From NCBI GenBank assembly GCA_017478725.1, contig JAFVDD010000051.1, forward strand, positions 1 to 64,000: DNA of 64,000 nucleotides. The letters run 5' to 3'. Shown one piece after another: positions 8,052-17,723 of the stretch; the first letter of the stretch is position 1; each line of letters starts with the position of its first letter. Under the pieces are notes generated by a model that saw only the letters and a program-made list of their open reading frames with translations, was not told the origin of the DNA and searched no databases. Origin of the DNA: Paludibacteraceae bacterium (GTDB taxonomy: Bacteria > Bacteroidota > Bacteroidia > Bacteroidales > Paludibacteraceae). A program made the translations under genes and the position numbers.

Positions 8052-11039
8052 TTAGAAATTAAGATTAAGTCCGAAGGTATAGGTGGCAGCGGAGGGATAA
8101 ACGCTGTTATCCACGCCGGCTGTGATCGGCGAACCGCCTATCTCGGTGGTGAAACCGTTGTAGCGGAAATACGAGAACGGGTTCTGCGCCGACAGATAGA
8201 TTCGCATATTCTTGATACCCGGAATCTGGGTGACGTTGTAACCCAGCTGGATATTCTGGATGCGGATGAACGAACCGTCTTCTACGTAGAACGAGTTGCA
8301 CTGCATAGTGTAGGATGAGTTGAACGCCTCGGGTGACGGATAGTTGGTGTTGGTATTACCGGGCCGCCAAGCGTGGGTGTAGTAATCCAGATCGTAGTTG
8401 GCGTCCGGGAAGACACTGCGGTTCATACGTTTCTGGTTAAGGATTTTGTTGCCCACCTGCGATGTGAAAGAGATAGCGAAATCAAAGCCCTTGATGTCGA
8501 AGCCAAAGTTAATACCGAGCATCAACGGCGGGATGGCACTACCCAGATAGGTCTTGTCCTGCTCGTTAATCACTTTGTCGCCGTTCTGGTCTTTGTACTT
8601 GAAATAACCGGCATCCTTGATAGTCTGCGAAACGGGGTCTCTCAAGGCAGCCACTTCGCTCTCATACACGCCTTCTACCTGATAGCCCCAGAACGCACCG
8701 ATAGGATAGCCCACCTGCGTGCGGGTGGCATAATCGCCGTTGACCGCTGCACCCGGGATGTATTCACGTCCCTCCAGTTTGAGCACTTTGTTATTGATAT
8801 AGGTGGCATTCAGTCCCACGTTATAATGGAAATCGCCCGCCTTGTCGTTCCAATTAACCGTCAGCTCCACACCGGTGTTGTTGACCGTACCGTTGTTTGC
8901 CAGCAGCTCTGCCGTACCGCCGCCCGAAGCGATAGGTACATAGAACACTACGTTCTCCGTATTACGGTAGAAGAAATCCAGTTCACCGCTCAGGCGGTTC
9001 TTGAGCGTGGCAAAGTCGATACCCACGTTGGTCTCGTTCACCACCTCCCATTTCAGGAAGTTCTGCAGCACGGTCTGCGCCGCAATACCGTCCACCAGAT
9101 TGTCTCCGAAAACTGCCGACGCCGCAATACCCGTCACACCCAGAATCTGCGTGGAGTTGGCAGGTATATTGTCGTTACCGAGCAGACCCCACGAAGCGCG
9201 CAACTTGAGGTTGTTAAACGCTTTCTGGTCTTTCATGAACTCTTCCTGCGTGATATTCCAGCCTATACCCACGGAGGGGAAGAAGCCCCATTTCTCCTGA
9301 TATTTCGAACTGCCGTCCGCACGGAAGGTGAAGGTAGCCAGATAGCGGTCGTGGTAATTATAACTGGCGCGCAGGAAAGCACTCACGCCGTTGTAGCGGG
9401 TGGCGCCGTCCGTTACCGTCTGGTTCTTGTACGAACCCGTGGAGAGGTATTTCGATGCCTCACTGTAGTTGGGCACATCATAGACACGACCGGTCTCCCA
9501 ACCGCTGTAGTACAAGCGTGTGGACTGACCGACCATCACACTGAAATGGTGCGCATCAATCTGGTCCTGATAGCTCAGCACGTTATCAATAATCTGGTTG
9601 GTGCTATAGCCGTAGGTCTTGGTCAACGACGACACATCCGAACCCTGGGCACCGCCTACGAAGAAAACAGGCACGTAGTTGCGCTGGTCCCAGAAGGCAA
9701 ACTCCATGTTATAACTCGTCTTGAATTTCAGACGGTCTTCCAGGAAATGCAGTTCGGCATAAATAGAGAACACATCCTTGATGCCGTGCTCTTTGTTGTC
9801 GTTATAGAATGCCGTAGCCACTGGGTTGCCGTACGACACCGGAAAACCGTAACGGTTCGGCGAATCGAACGACTCGGGATAAGCGGCAGTGTTGCTTGCG
9901 TCGTAGATATTATATACCGGCGGATTGACGAAAGCCCTGAAATAGGCATCGTTGTTCGGTATCTTGCGGTTATAGTTGGAGAAGATATTGTTGATACCTA
10001 CGTTCAACCACGAAGTGGCTTTCTGGTCCAGACGCGCGCGGAAATTCAAGCGGTCGTAGTTCGAGGCGCCGTAGTTCATGATACCGTCCTGATAAAAGTA
10101 GTTCAAGCCCACCGAATAATTGGTTTTGTCGGTAGCGCCAGACACATCGACGGCGTGGCTGTGAATCAGCGCGTTCTTCGTCAGCACGGCATACCAGTCG
10201 GTGTCGCCCGGGTAGTCGCTTTCCGCAACCGGCACGTAGCCTCTGGTGTTCTGAAACGCCATGTTGCGGAGCTCCACATACTGCGCTTTGTTGGCCAGTT
10301 TCATGATATTGGTCGGCACCTGGATACCCACATACCCTTTGTAGCTCACATTGACGCGGCCGAACTCGCCTTTCTTCGTCGTCACAAGCACCACGCCGTT
10401 AGCGGCACGCACACCGTAGATAGCGGCAGCCGAAGCGTCCTTGAGAATCGTCAGCGACTCGATGTCTTCGGCGGAGAGGAAGTCGATATTATCCACAAAC
10501 GCACCGTCCACCACATACAGCGGTTTGGCATAATCGCCTATCGAACCTACACCGCGGATCTTTACATCCGGACTCGAACCCGGAGCGCCTGACTGCGTCA
10601 CCTGCACGCCGCTCACCTTGCCTTGCAATGCACCCATCGGGCTGGCGGCGATTTGCTTGCTAAGGTCTTCGCCTTTCACGGAAGTGATCGGCGCCGTCAG
10701 GTCTTTGCTCTTGGCTACGCCGTAACCTACTACCACCACTTCGTCCAGCACTTTGTCGTCCGGCTTCATGGTCAGGTTGATGGTGGTCTTACCCGCCACG
10801 GCAACGCGCTCCGTCTGGTATCCCATATAGGAGAATACCAAGGTTGCTCCGTCCGTGGCAATCAACGTGTAGTAGCCTTCGAAATCAGTCACGGTACCCG
10901 TACTCGTTCCTTCAATCAGAACCGACACGCCGATCATCGGCTCGCCCGTCTCGTCAACGATGGTGCCGCTCACGCCTGTCTGGGCATACATCCCGGCGGC
11001 TGCCAAAAGGGCGAATAGAAAGAGAATTGTTTTTTTCAT
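8052..11039 (-). CDS. susC: SusC/RagA-family TonB-dependent glycan importer
   Basis: A 995-residue outer-membrane transporter. It has a signal peptide (to about residue 20), a CarboxypepD-regulatory-like domain (TGVSGTIVDETGEPMIGVSV), a TonB-box-like DEVVVVGYG near 100, a plug (IRGVGSIGDYAKPLYVVDG, LKDASAAAIYGVRAANGVVLVTTKKG) and a C-terminal barrel ending in F. There is no N-terminal STN domain, so it is not coupled to an anti-sigma system in that way. It is second in the operon, 30 bases after the first GH144 gene. Confidence 0.95.
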   Translation of the reverse strand: MKKTILFLFALLAAAGMYAQTGVSGTIVDETGEPMIGVSVLIEGTSTGTVTDFEGYYTLIATDGATLVFSYMGYQTERVAVAGKTTINLTMKPDDKVLDEVVVVGYGVAKSKDLTAPITSVKGEDLSKQIAASPMGALQGKVSGVQVTQSGAPGSSPDVKIRGVGSIGDYAKPLYVVDGAFVDNIDFLSAEDIESLTILKDASAAAIYGVRAANGVVLVTTKKGEFGRVNVSYKGYVGIQVPTNIMKLANKAQYVELRNMAFQNTRGYVPVAESDYPGDTDWYAVLTKNALIHSHAVDVSGATDKTNYSVGLNYFYQDGIMNYGASNYDRLNFRARLDQKATSWLNVGINNIFSNYNRKIPNNDAYFRAFVNPPVYNIYDASNTAAYPESFDSPNRYGFPVSYGNPVATAFYNDNKEHGIKDVFSIYAELHFLEDRLKFKTSYNMEFAFWDQRNYVPVFFVGGAQGSDVSSLTKTYGYSTNQIIDNVLSYQDQIDAHHFSVMVGQSTRLYYSGWETGRVYDVPNYSEASKYLSTGSYKNQTVTDGATRYNGVSAFLRASYNYHDRYLATFTFRADGSSKYQEKWGFFPSVGIGWNITQEEFMKDQKAFNNLKLRASWGLLGNDNIPANSTQILGVTGIAASAVFGDNLVDGIAAQTVLQNFLKWEVVNETNVGIDFATLKNRLSGELDFFYRNTENVVFYVPIASGGGTAELLANNGTVNNTGVELTVNWNDKAGDFHYNVGLNATYINNKVLKLEGREYIPGAAVNGDYATRTQVGYPIGAFWGYQVEGVYESEVAALRDPVSQTIKDAGYFKYKDQNGDKVINEQDKTYLGSAIPPLMLGINFGFDIKGFDFAISFTSQVGNKILNQKRMNRSVFPDANYDLDYYTHAWRPGNTNTNYPSPEAFNSSYTMQCNSFYVEDGSFIRIQNIQLGYNVTQIPGIKNMRIYLSAQNPFSYFRYNGFTTEIGGSPITAGVDNSVYPSAATYTFGLNLNF

Positions 11040-11069
11040 GATATAAGAGATTGTTTGTTGGTTCGGTGG

Positions 11070-12383
11070 TTATTCGTAGCGGAAGCCCAAGCGCTCCAAG
11101 CCCGCTTGAATCTCGGGCGCCTGCATAAACAGGTTCCAGATGAGCCCGGAGCGGTAGTTCTCAATCATTACGACTATCGGTCCCTGGTCGATGGCAAGGT
11201 AATGAGGGACAACCTGTTTGTCTTCCGGCAAGGACGGATTATAGGCATCATAAAAACCATATTCGCCGAACATCCGTCCGCCCAAGTCCTCATACAAATG
11301 GCGGATTACAGCCATACTCTCTTCCGGCGTATAAACGATCGAGGACACGGCTGCCGTCGGAGAGACAGTACCGTTCTCGTCAGGCGTGCCGGGGTGGTGA
11401 GAACAGTAACCCACCAACGGATCATCCGAGGAAGTAAAGCCCCATAAATCCGCCCCGTAACCCGTATGACCTTTCGGGTTCTCCAGCGCGTACTTATAAT
11501 GAATAAGCGCGTGCGCGCGATTACGCTCGAAATAATTGACCTCGCCGTCGGTCAGTCCGTTGGGGTTTAGCCCCAGCCATGAATAGTGAGTGAAGAACAA
11601 CGGCCCGCCGTATTCCATGCCCAGCGACAGCGGAATGCCGTAATACTCCTTGCCGTTATAGTAGTACGGAGAGTTCTTGTAGCAAGCCTCATACACGCTC
11701 CTTGCGACAGGATGCGTCGGGGAGGATGCCGCTAACACGTAGGTGATCAGGCACTCGTCATACCCTTTGATGCGGTGGTTCATTTTCCATCCGTAGTTTT
11801 TCGACCAATGCCAGTACAGCGAATCCGTGCCGCGGGTGTACCAGTCCCACTCTACCTCTTTCCATAGCTTGTCGGCACGCGCGGCTACAGCCCTTTCGCT
11901 CTCCGCCTCGCTGCCCTGCAGCCACTCCCGCACCACTACCAAACCTTCCGTCAAAAAGGCGGTCTCTACCAAATCACCGCCGTCATCGTAAGGACTGAAC
12001 GGATAGACCTGCTCCGTCTCCGAAGCATACCAATGCGCCCAAGCCCCATGAAAACGCTCTACGCGATCGAGAAAACGAGTAATCTGATCCAACTGAGCCA
12101 CCGCCTGTTCGCGGGGAATATAATTCCGTTCTGCGGCAGCCACGATAGCCATCATACCGAACCCTGTGCCGCCGGTCGTCACAATATCGCCATGCCATTC
12201 CCAGTTGGCACGCTCACGCGCCAACCCGTTAGCAGGATTGACAAACTCCGTAAAATAGCGGGAAGTGTACATCTCTACTGTGTCCAGCAACGCATCGTCA
12301 GAGAGCGGACGACCATTTCGTCCCGAAGTACAACAGGGAAAGATAATTGCTGTAAGAAGCAAGTAGAATAGTGTCTTTCTCAT
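11070..12383 (-). CDS. GH144-like endo-beta-1,2-glucanase (short form)
   Basis: A 437-residue lipoprotein beginning MRKTLFYLLLTAIIFPCC. A start 22 codons further upstream (12449) is open but would lie within and before the promoter, whose TAnnTTTG box is at 12427-12434, so 12383 is chosen. The catalytic region is collinear with the distal GH144 (GLARER, VTTGGTGFGMM, GDLVETAFLTEGLVVVREW, FTHYSWLGLNPNG, AIDQGPIVVMIENY) but lacks the Ig-like domain. As first gene of the operon it may act at the surface while the other acts elsewhere; that division is inference. Confidence 0.85.
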   Translation of the reverse strand: MRKTLFYLLLTAIIFPCCTSGRNGRPLSDDALLDTVEMYTSRYFTEFVNPANGLARERANWEWHGDIVTTGGTGFGMMAIVAAAERNYIPREQAVAQLDQITRFLDRVERFHGAWAHWYASETEQVYPFSPYDDGGDLVETAFLTEGLVVVREWLQGSEAESERAVAARADKLWKEVEWDWYTRGTDSLYWHWSKNYGWKMNHRIKGYDECLITYVLAASSPTHPVARSVYEACYKNSPYYYNGKEYYGIPLSLGMEYGGPLFFTHYSWLGLNPNGLTDGEVNYFERNRAHALIHYKYALENPKGHTGYGADLWGFTSSDDPLVGYCSHHPGTPDENGTVSPTAAVSSIVYTPEESMAVIRHLYEDLGGRMFGEYGFYDAYNPSLPEDKQVVPHYLAIDQGPIVVMIENYRSGLIWNLFMQAPEIQAGLERLGFRYE

Positions 12384-12426
12384 GGGTATTAGTCTTAAGC
12401 GAAATAGTGCATTAGCAAATTCGCTG

Positions 12427-12457
12427 CAAAGATACAACAAATATTGCACATATGCAA
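12427..12457 (-). promoter_or_regulatory. Promoter of the GH144-SusCD operon
   Basis: On the minus strand: TTG (complement of 12455-12457), 20 bp, TATCTTTG (complement of 12427-12434). The -33 box belongs to the dyad TTGCATATGTGCAA. No other promoter box is evident before the rest of the operon. Confidence 0.85.
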
Positions 12458-12535
12458 GAAAAAAAGGATTTTTTTGATTTCTTATTCCTATTATTCTTGT
12501 AAGTGTTTTGTTTTTAGTGCATTATAAACAGGTTA

Positions 12536-12594
12536 TCGGGGGCATCTCGGATGAATATCGGAGGCGCATCGGAGGCAAGTCGGGGTTTTATCGG
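12536..12594. repeat. Six TCGG repeats at exact 11-bp spacing (probable operator array)
   Basis: TCGG starts at 12536, 12547, 12558, 12569, 12580 and 12591. The best unit is GCATCGGAGGC. The array lies about 100 bp before the tolC-type ATG, in a region with no canonical promoter box. Eleven-base spacing puts every copy on the same face of the helix, as in tandem binding sites of OmpR/PhoB-type regulators. A related array is at 18441. Confidence 0.85.
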
Positions 12595-12695
12595 CATGAG
12601 AAAGAAGGCACTCCTCCCGAAAAATATACGATACAAAATGTTTCATCTGGCATGCTTTTTGTAGAGAAATGCAGCGGTTATTAAACTGTGCAAAC

Positions 12696-14183
12696 ATGAA
12701 AAATAAAGGGATTTTGATTGCCATTTTGTCTGTTGTGGGGGTGACAGCACCCTCATACGCAGGCGATACCATACATTATACGCTGGCAGCCTGCCGCGAC
12801 ATGGCTCTGACAAAGGGCGCCGGCAGCCGTTCGAGCCAGGAGGCGCTCAAGGCCGCCGAACTGAACAGAAAAGCTGCTTTTGCAGCCATGTTCCCCAAAG
12901 TGACTGCCAACGGCGCGTATATGTGGAACTCGGAGAAAATGCACCTGCTGGCCAACCAGACGAAGTTCGATTTCGGAGAGGCGGGTGTCAATCCTGACGG
13001 AACGAGTTATTTCAGTTGGGATGCCCAGACACCGCTTAGCCAGTTGGCCGCCGATCTGGAAGGAACAAGGTTTCAGCAGCCGGTACTGGACATCCAGAAC
13101 GACGCCGGTCAGAAGATTGCCGATGCTTATCAGCAGGTATATAACACCATGACGGTGGATATGACGCATGTGGTGGTGGCGCATGTAGGTGTGACACAGC
13201 CGATATGGGCGGGCGGACGGCTGATTCAGCTGTACAAAATGGCTCAATCGGCTGAGCACATAGCGCAACTGGAAGCCGGCACCAAGCATGACGATGTGAT
13301 TGCGTCGGTGGACGAAGCCTATTGGCGCGTAGTGAGCGTGGAGCAGAAAAAAACGCTTGCCGACAACTATTTCCGCCTGCTGTGCAAGCTGGAGAGCGAT
13401 GTGACCGAACTGGAGAAAGAAGGGTTGGCTACCCAGTCGGATCTGCTGAAAGTACGCACCAAACGCGGCGAAGCGGAGGTGAAGAAACTGCAGGCGGAGA
13501 ACGGCTTGACGCTCTCACGGATGGCGCTGGCGCAGATATGCGGACTGCCGCTGTATGATGTGTTTATACTGGACGCGAGCGGTTTGGACGAGACGACTCT
13601 GGCAACCGACACCATTGACGCCGCCACCGCAGCCGCCAACCGCAAAGAGTTGCAGATGGCAGAGGAGGCGGAAAAAGTAGCCCGCAGTACTGCCAAGATG
13701 GCCGCAGCCGGACTACAACCGACTATCGCCGCCACCGCAGGTTATCTATATACCAACCCGTACGCCGAGAACGGTATCAAGAGCGACTGGCAGGGACATG
13801 GGTTCTTCTCCGCCGGAGTGGTGGTGAACGTGCCTATCGCCCATGCGGATGATATTTTGCGATACAAAGCCGCCAAACATGCGGCCAATGCCGTGGCGCT
13901 CAAAACCGAAGAGACACGCGAACTGCTGACGCTGCAGACTACACAAGCCAACCAGAAACTGATGGAGTCGCAGCAAAAGATAGCCGTGGCGCAACTGACC
14001 TGCAGCAACGCCGCCGAAGTACTGCGTATGGCACAGGAGTCGTTCGCATCGGGCATGATCTCTTCCGGCGAACTGATGCAGGCGCAGACAGCCTGGCTCG
14101 CCGCGGCCACCGATCTGGTGGACGCCGAAACCGAGGCCAAGGTGAATGAGACAAAGCTGAGGAAATACATCGGAGATTTGTGA
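12696..14183 (+). CDS. TolC-family outer-membrane efflux protein
   Basis: A 495-residue protein. The start is placed at 12696 because MKNKGILIAILSVVGVTAPSYA is a good signal peptide; the open frame extends 9 codons upstream. It shows TolC/OEP organisation: long alpha-helical hairpins (LTLAACRDMALTKG-type start, EKEGLATQSDLLKVRTKRGEAE, LLTLQTTQANQKLMESQQKI, QESFASGMISSGELMQAQTAWL) and two barrel segments. It would form the outer-membrane channel for the HlyD and ABC-2 proteins coded downstream at short spacing. Confidence 0.9.
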   Translation: MKNKGILIAILSVVGVTAPSYAGDTIHYTLAACRDMALTKGAGSRSSQEALKAAELNRKAAFAAMFPKVTANGAYMWNSEKMHLLANQTKFDFGEAGVNPDGTSYFSWDAQTPLSQLAADLEGTRFQQPVLDIQNDAGQKIADAYQQVYNTMTVDMTHVVVAHVGVTQPIWAGGRLIQLYKMAQSAEHIAQLEAGTKHDDVIASVDEAYWRVVSVEQKKTLADNYFRLLCKLESDVTELEKEGLATQSDLLKVRTKRGEAEVKKLQAENGLTLSRMALAQICGLPLYDVFILDASGLDETTLATDTIDAATAAANRKELQMAEEAEKVARSTAKMAAAGLQPTIAATAGYLYTNPYAENGIKSDWQGHGFFSAGVVVNVPIAHADDILRYKAAKHAANAVALKTEETRELLTLQTTQANQKLMESQQKIAVAQLTCSNAAEVLRMAQESFASGMISSGELMQAQTAWLAAATDLVDAETEAKVNETKLRKYIGDL

Positions 14184-14202
14184 TTGAAAAAACGATACTG
14201 TT

Positions 14203-15189
14203 ATGAATAAAGAAAAAGAAGGAAGCCTGCTGCTGGGTTTGGTGGCATTGCTGACAGTAGTGGTTATTGTTGCGCTGGTAGGTATTCTGGCTCTGCGGCC
14301 GGAGGAGACACTCATCCAGGGCGAGTCGGAAGCCGCCGAATACCGCGTCTCCGGCAAAGTGCCCGGGCGAATAGAGATGTACCTGTACGAAGAGGGCGAC
14401 ATGGTGAAGAAAGGCGACACGCTGGTGGTGATCTATTCACCGGAGGTGGAGGCCAAGAAAGAGCAGGCGCTGGCGGCTCGCGAGATGGCGGAAGCTGTCA
14501 ACCAGAAAGCCAAGAACGGTGCACAACAGGAGCAGATCACAGGCGCCTACGAGCTCTACCAGAAAGCCAAAGCCGGCGAGGAGATCTACCGCAAGAGTTA
14601 TGAGCGCGTGCAACGCCTGTACGACAAAGGCGTAGTGAGCGAGCAGAAACGCGACGAGGTCCACGCGCAGTACAAAGCGGCCGCAGCTACCGTCCGCGCC
14701 GCCAAGAGCCAGTACGACATGGCGCTGGCCGGTGCGCGGGTGGAGGACAAAGCGGCTGCCGAGGCGCAAGTGGCACGCGTGGATGCTATCCTGAAGGAAG
14801 TAGCGGCAGCCGAGGCGGAGCGCTACCTGCTCTCACCTTGCGACGGCGAAGTGAGCGAGCTGTTCCCCAAAGTGGGCGAACTGGTGGGTCAGGGCAGTCC
14901 GGTGATGGCGATTGTCGATCTGAACGATGTGTGGTTCACCTTCGCCGTGCGCGAGGACATGCTGCATGATTTCGCCATGGGCAGCGTGGTGGAGGTGGTG
15001 ATCCCTGCGCTGGGAGATACCAGATACCCGCTGACGGTGACACATGTCAAGGCCATGGGCACCTACGCCACATGGCGCACCACCAAGCAGAACGGCGGAT
15101 ATGACGTCCGCACGTTTGATGTCAAATGCAGGCCGCTGACACACATACCTAATCTGCGTCCCGGCATGACGGCGCTGGTTGTCAAGTGA
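14203..15189 (+). CDS. HlyD-family membrane fusion protein
   Basis: A 328-residue periplasmic adaptor with one N-terminal membrane segment (LLLGLVALLTVVVIVALVGILAL). It has a biotinyl-lipoyl half-motif (VSGKVPGRIEMYLYEEGDMVKKGDTLVVI), a coiled-coil hairpin rich in Ala/Lys/Glu (residues about 85-200) and the second lipoyl half (LSPCDGEVSELFPKVGELVGQGSPVMAIVDL). It should bridge the TolC channel and the inner-membrane permeases. It begins 19 bases after the tolC stop. Confidence 0.9.
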   Translation: MNKEKEGSLLLGLVALLTVVVIVALVGILALRPEETLIQGESEAAEYRVSGKVPGRIEMYLYEEGDMVKKGDTLVVIYSPEVEAKKEQALAAREMAEAVNQKAKNGAQQEQITGAYELYQKAKAGEEIYRKSYERVQRLYDKGVVSEQKRDEVHAQYKAAAATVRAAKSQYDMALAGARVEDKAAAEAQVARVDAILKEVAAAEAERYLLSPCDGEVSELFPKVGELVGQGSPVMAIVDLNDVWFTFAVREDMLHDFAMGSVVEVVIPALGDTRYPLTVTHVKAMGTYATWRTTKQNGGYDVRTFDVKCRPLTHIPNLRPGMTALVVK

Positions 15190-15201
15190 AAACGGTGAAA
15201 G

Positions 15202-16377
15202 GTGAGGACTGTTTTTAGAAACATATGGCATGTGATGCGGCGGGAGGTGAAACAGATGTTCGCCCGTCCGCTGTATATGTTCGCCTCGGCGGGTGTGATG
15301 CTGCTGTCCACGTTCTTCTTCCTCACGCTGATGAAACAGGGTGCGGCGGAGAAGATGCCGGTGGCGGTAGTCGATTTGGACCAGAGCTCTATCTCGCGGC
15401 GGCTGTGCCATGAGATGCAGGCTACTCCGTCGGTGGACATAAGGCTGACAACCAACTCCTACCCCGAGGCACGCGAGGCGATGCAGCAGGGGCATATCTA
15501 CGGCATCTTTGTCATTCCTGAGGGTTTCTACAGCGACCTGGTGGCGTTCAAGCGTCCGAATGTGGATTTCTATGTCACCAACGCCTACACAGTAGGCGGC
15601 AACACGGCCTACAAACAGATGCTGACGATGGTCAACCTCATTTCCGGCGCCTTCCAGCGGGAGGTACTGCGCAAGAAGGGGCTGCCGGATGATGTAATTA
15701 TGCACCGCATCCAGCCTGTCGCCATCGAGGGACACATGATTGCCAACCCATGGGGCAACTACTCCATCTATCTGGTCAGCACCATCCTGCCGGGTATATT
15801 AGGGCTGATCTGTATCATACTGACCATTTTCGCCATCGGCTTTGAACTGAAGATGCGCACCTCGCACGACTGGCTGCGGACGGCAGGCGGCAACTACACC
15901 GTAGCTATGATCGGCAAACTGATTCCTTACACGCTGGTATATATTATACTGGGTATCGGCTGCCATCTGATCCTATACCGTTTTGCGGGATTCCCCGTCA
16001 ACGGCAGCCACGCACGGCTGATGTTCGGACTTTTGCTGTTTATCTTCGCCATGGAGGCGATGGGCATTTTTCTGATCGGCTGCCTGCCCACGCTGCGTGA
16101 CGCTATCTCGATCGGAGCGTTGTACTCGATGCTGGGATTCTCGCTGTCGGGATTCACGTATCCGGTGATGAACATGCTGCCGGCGGTGCAGGCGCTCAGT
16201 TATCTGGAGCCGCTGCGGCATTACTACCTCATCTATGTCAACGAGGCGCTGATGGGTGCGCCGGTGGAGAACAGTCTGGTGCCGGCGTTTTCGCTATGCG
16301 CCTTCATGGTGGCATCGCTGATGGTCGCTCCGCGGCTGCACAGAGCCTTGGTTTATCAGAATTATCCGTTGAAATAA
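15202..16377 (+). CDS. ABC-2 type permease, YbhR/YbhS-like (first)
   Basis: A 391-residue inner-membrane protein. It has an N-terminal membrane helix, a large extracytoplasmic loop (about residues 40-180, containing VAVVDLDQSSISRRL, typical of YhgE/ABC-2 families) and five to six C-terminal helices. The start at 15202 is GTG; an internal ATG at 15235 is an alternative. It is 12 bases from the adaptor gene. The pair of permeases probably forms a heterodimer. Confidence 0.85.
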   Translation: MRTVFRNIWHVMRREVKQMFARPLYMFASAGVMLLSTFFFLTLMKQGAAEKMPVAVVDLDQSSISRRLCHEMQATPSVDIRLTTNSYPEAREAMQQGHIYGIFVIPEGFYSDLVAFKRPNVDFYVTNAYTVGGNTAYKQMLTMVNLISGAFQREVLRKKGLPDDVIMHRIQPVAIEGHMIANPWGNYSIYLVSTILPGILGLICIILTIFAIGFELKMRTSHDWLRTAGGNYTVAMIGKLIPYTLVYIILGIGCHLILYRFAGFPVNGSHARLMFGLLLFIFAMEAMGIFLIGCLPTLRDAISIGALYSMLGFSLSGFTYPVMNMLPAVQALSYLEPLRHYYLIYVNEALMGAPVENSLVPAFSLCAFMVASLMVAPRLHRALVYQNYPLK

Positions 16378-16392
16378 TAAATCTTCAAATCG

Positions 16393-17601
16393 TTGAATCT
16401 TCAAATCCTAAATAAGATCCGTGACACCTGGTGGGTGTTCACCGAGGAGCTGAAACGTATCTTCCGCGACCCCGGTGTAACGGTCATTTTTGTGGTGGCT
16501 ACCCTCGCCTATCCGTTCCTGTACAAAGCTATCTACTGGCGCGAGCAGATTACCGATATCCCGGTGGCGGTGGTGGATATGAGCCGGACGCCTGAGAGCC
16601 GTGAGTTTCTCCATCGCTGGAACGCTGCGCCGGACATCCGGCTGGCATATACGTGCGCTTCTATGGCGGAGGCGGAAAAGCTGCTGCGCGACCAGAAAGT
16701 ACACGGTATCATCTATTTCCCGCATGACTATGCCGACCAACTGGCTGACCCGCTGGGGCAGGCGCATATCTCGCTCTACTGCGACATGAGCTCGTTCCTC
16801 TATATGAAAGGTATCTACCTCAGTTGCAACCAGGTGATGCTGGAGTCGATGCGTAATATCCAGGTGGACCGATACGAGAAGATGGGCATGGGCAAAGAGT
16901 TTGCCTGGACGCTGGTGCAGGACGCGCCCTATTCGGAAACAGCGCTCTTCACACCCACAGGCGGCTACGGCTCGTTTCTCATACCCGCGGTGCTGGTGCT
17001 TATTCTCCACCAGACGCTGTTCTTCGGTATCTGTATGCTGGGCGGCACGGCGCGTGAGGAGAACAAACAGCTCTTCCGTCTGCCGGGACACCGGCGCGGC
17101 TATTCGGTGCTGCGAATCATACTCGGACGCAGTGCCGCATATTTCGTGCTCTATTATGCACTGGCGGCTGTGCTGCTGGTAGGGCTGCCGCGCTTGTTCG
17201 ACATCCCGCATATCGGCAACCCCTGCGATATTCTCAAACTGATGGTGCCCTATCTGCTGGCTACTATCTTCTTCTCCATGAGCGTGAGCGTCTTCATCCG
17301 CAACCGCGAATCAGGGATGGTGCTGCTGATCTCCTCGTCACTGATTTTCCTGTTTATCGCAGGTATCTCGTGGCCCAAAGAGATGATCCCCGCGGCATGG
17401 CGCTATTTGTCTTACATCATCCCCTACACCTCCGGCGCACACGCCTTCATTCATATCAATTCCATGGGCGCAAGCCTGTGGACCACCCGCGCGGAGTACT
17501 ACACGCTCTGGATCCTGACAGGCGCCTATTTCTTCACAGCCTGCGCACTGCTCTTTATCACCGGCTGGTGGACCGAACATAAAGCAAAAAAAGCTGCTTA
17601 A
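16393..17601 (+). CDS. ABC-2 type permease, YbhR/YbhS-like (second)
   Basis: A 402-residue paralogue of the preceding permease with the same layout: one helix, periplasmic loop with VAVVDMSRTPESREF, then helices (FLIPAVLVLILHQTLFFGICML, MVLLISSSLIFLFIAGISWP). The only in-frame start near the 5' end is TTG at 16393, inside a duplicated 12-mer AATCTTCAAATC, so the true start is uncertain. No ABC ATPase gene lies in this operon, so an ATPase must come from elsewhere. Confidence 0.85.
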   Translation: MNLQILNKIRDTWWVFTEELKRIFRDPGVTVIFVVATLAYPFLYKAIYWREQITDIPVAVVDMSRTPESREFLHRWNAAPDIRLAYTCASMAEAEKLLRDQKVHGIIYFPHDYADQLADPLGQAHISLYCDMSSFLYMKGIYLSCNQVMLESMRNIQVDRYEKMGMGKEFAWTLVQDAPYSETALFTPTGGYGSFLIPAVLVLILHQTLFFGICMLGGTAREENKQLFRLPGHRRGYSVLRIILGRSAAYFVLYYALAAVLLVGLPRLFDIPHIGNPCDILKLMVPYLLATIFFSMSVSVFIRNRESGMVLLISSSLIFLFIAGISWPKEMIPAAWRYLSYIIPYTSGAHAFIHINSMGASLWTTRAEYYTLWILTGAYFFTACALLFITGWWTEHKAKKAA

Positions 17602-17642
17602 CCCCTGTTTTTTGCGCAAAATAGAACAAAAATGGTTTATTA

Positions 17643-17674
17643 TTTGCTCATTTGAGAAAAATGTAGTATCTTTG
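17643..17674 (+). promoter_or_regulatory. Promoter of hypB
   Basis: TTTG at 17643-17646, 20 bp, TATCTTTG at 17667-17674. The -33 dyad is weaker here (TTGCTCATTTGAGAA). The hypB ATG is about 45 bases past the expected transcription start. Confidence 0.8.
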
Positions 17675-17723
17675 TGCACTCGTTTGGAATAGCTATTCCG
17701 GGCGAGTGCTTAATCTATACCAT

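Noticed and set aside
8373..10592. A 739-codon open frame on the plus strand opposite susC
   Set aside because: The susC translation shows all family motifs, and the opposite frame has His/Arg/Val-rich composition typical of a shadow of a G+C-rich gene.
12536..12594. CRISPR array
   Set aside because: Units of 10-11 bp with no spacers of 25-40 bases and no cas genes. This applies to the arrays at 18441, 21721, 22456 and 61475 too.
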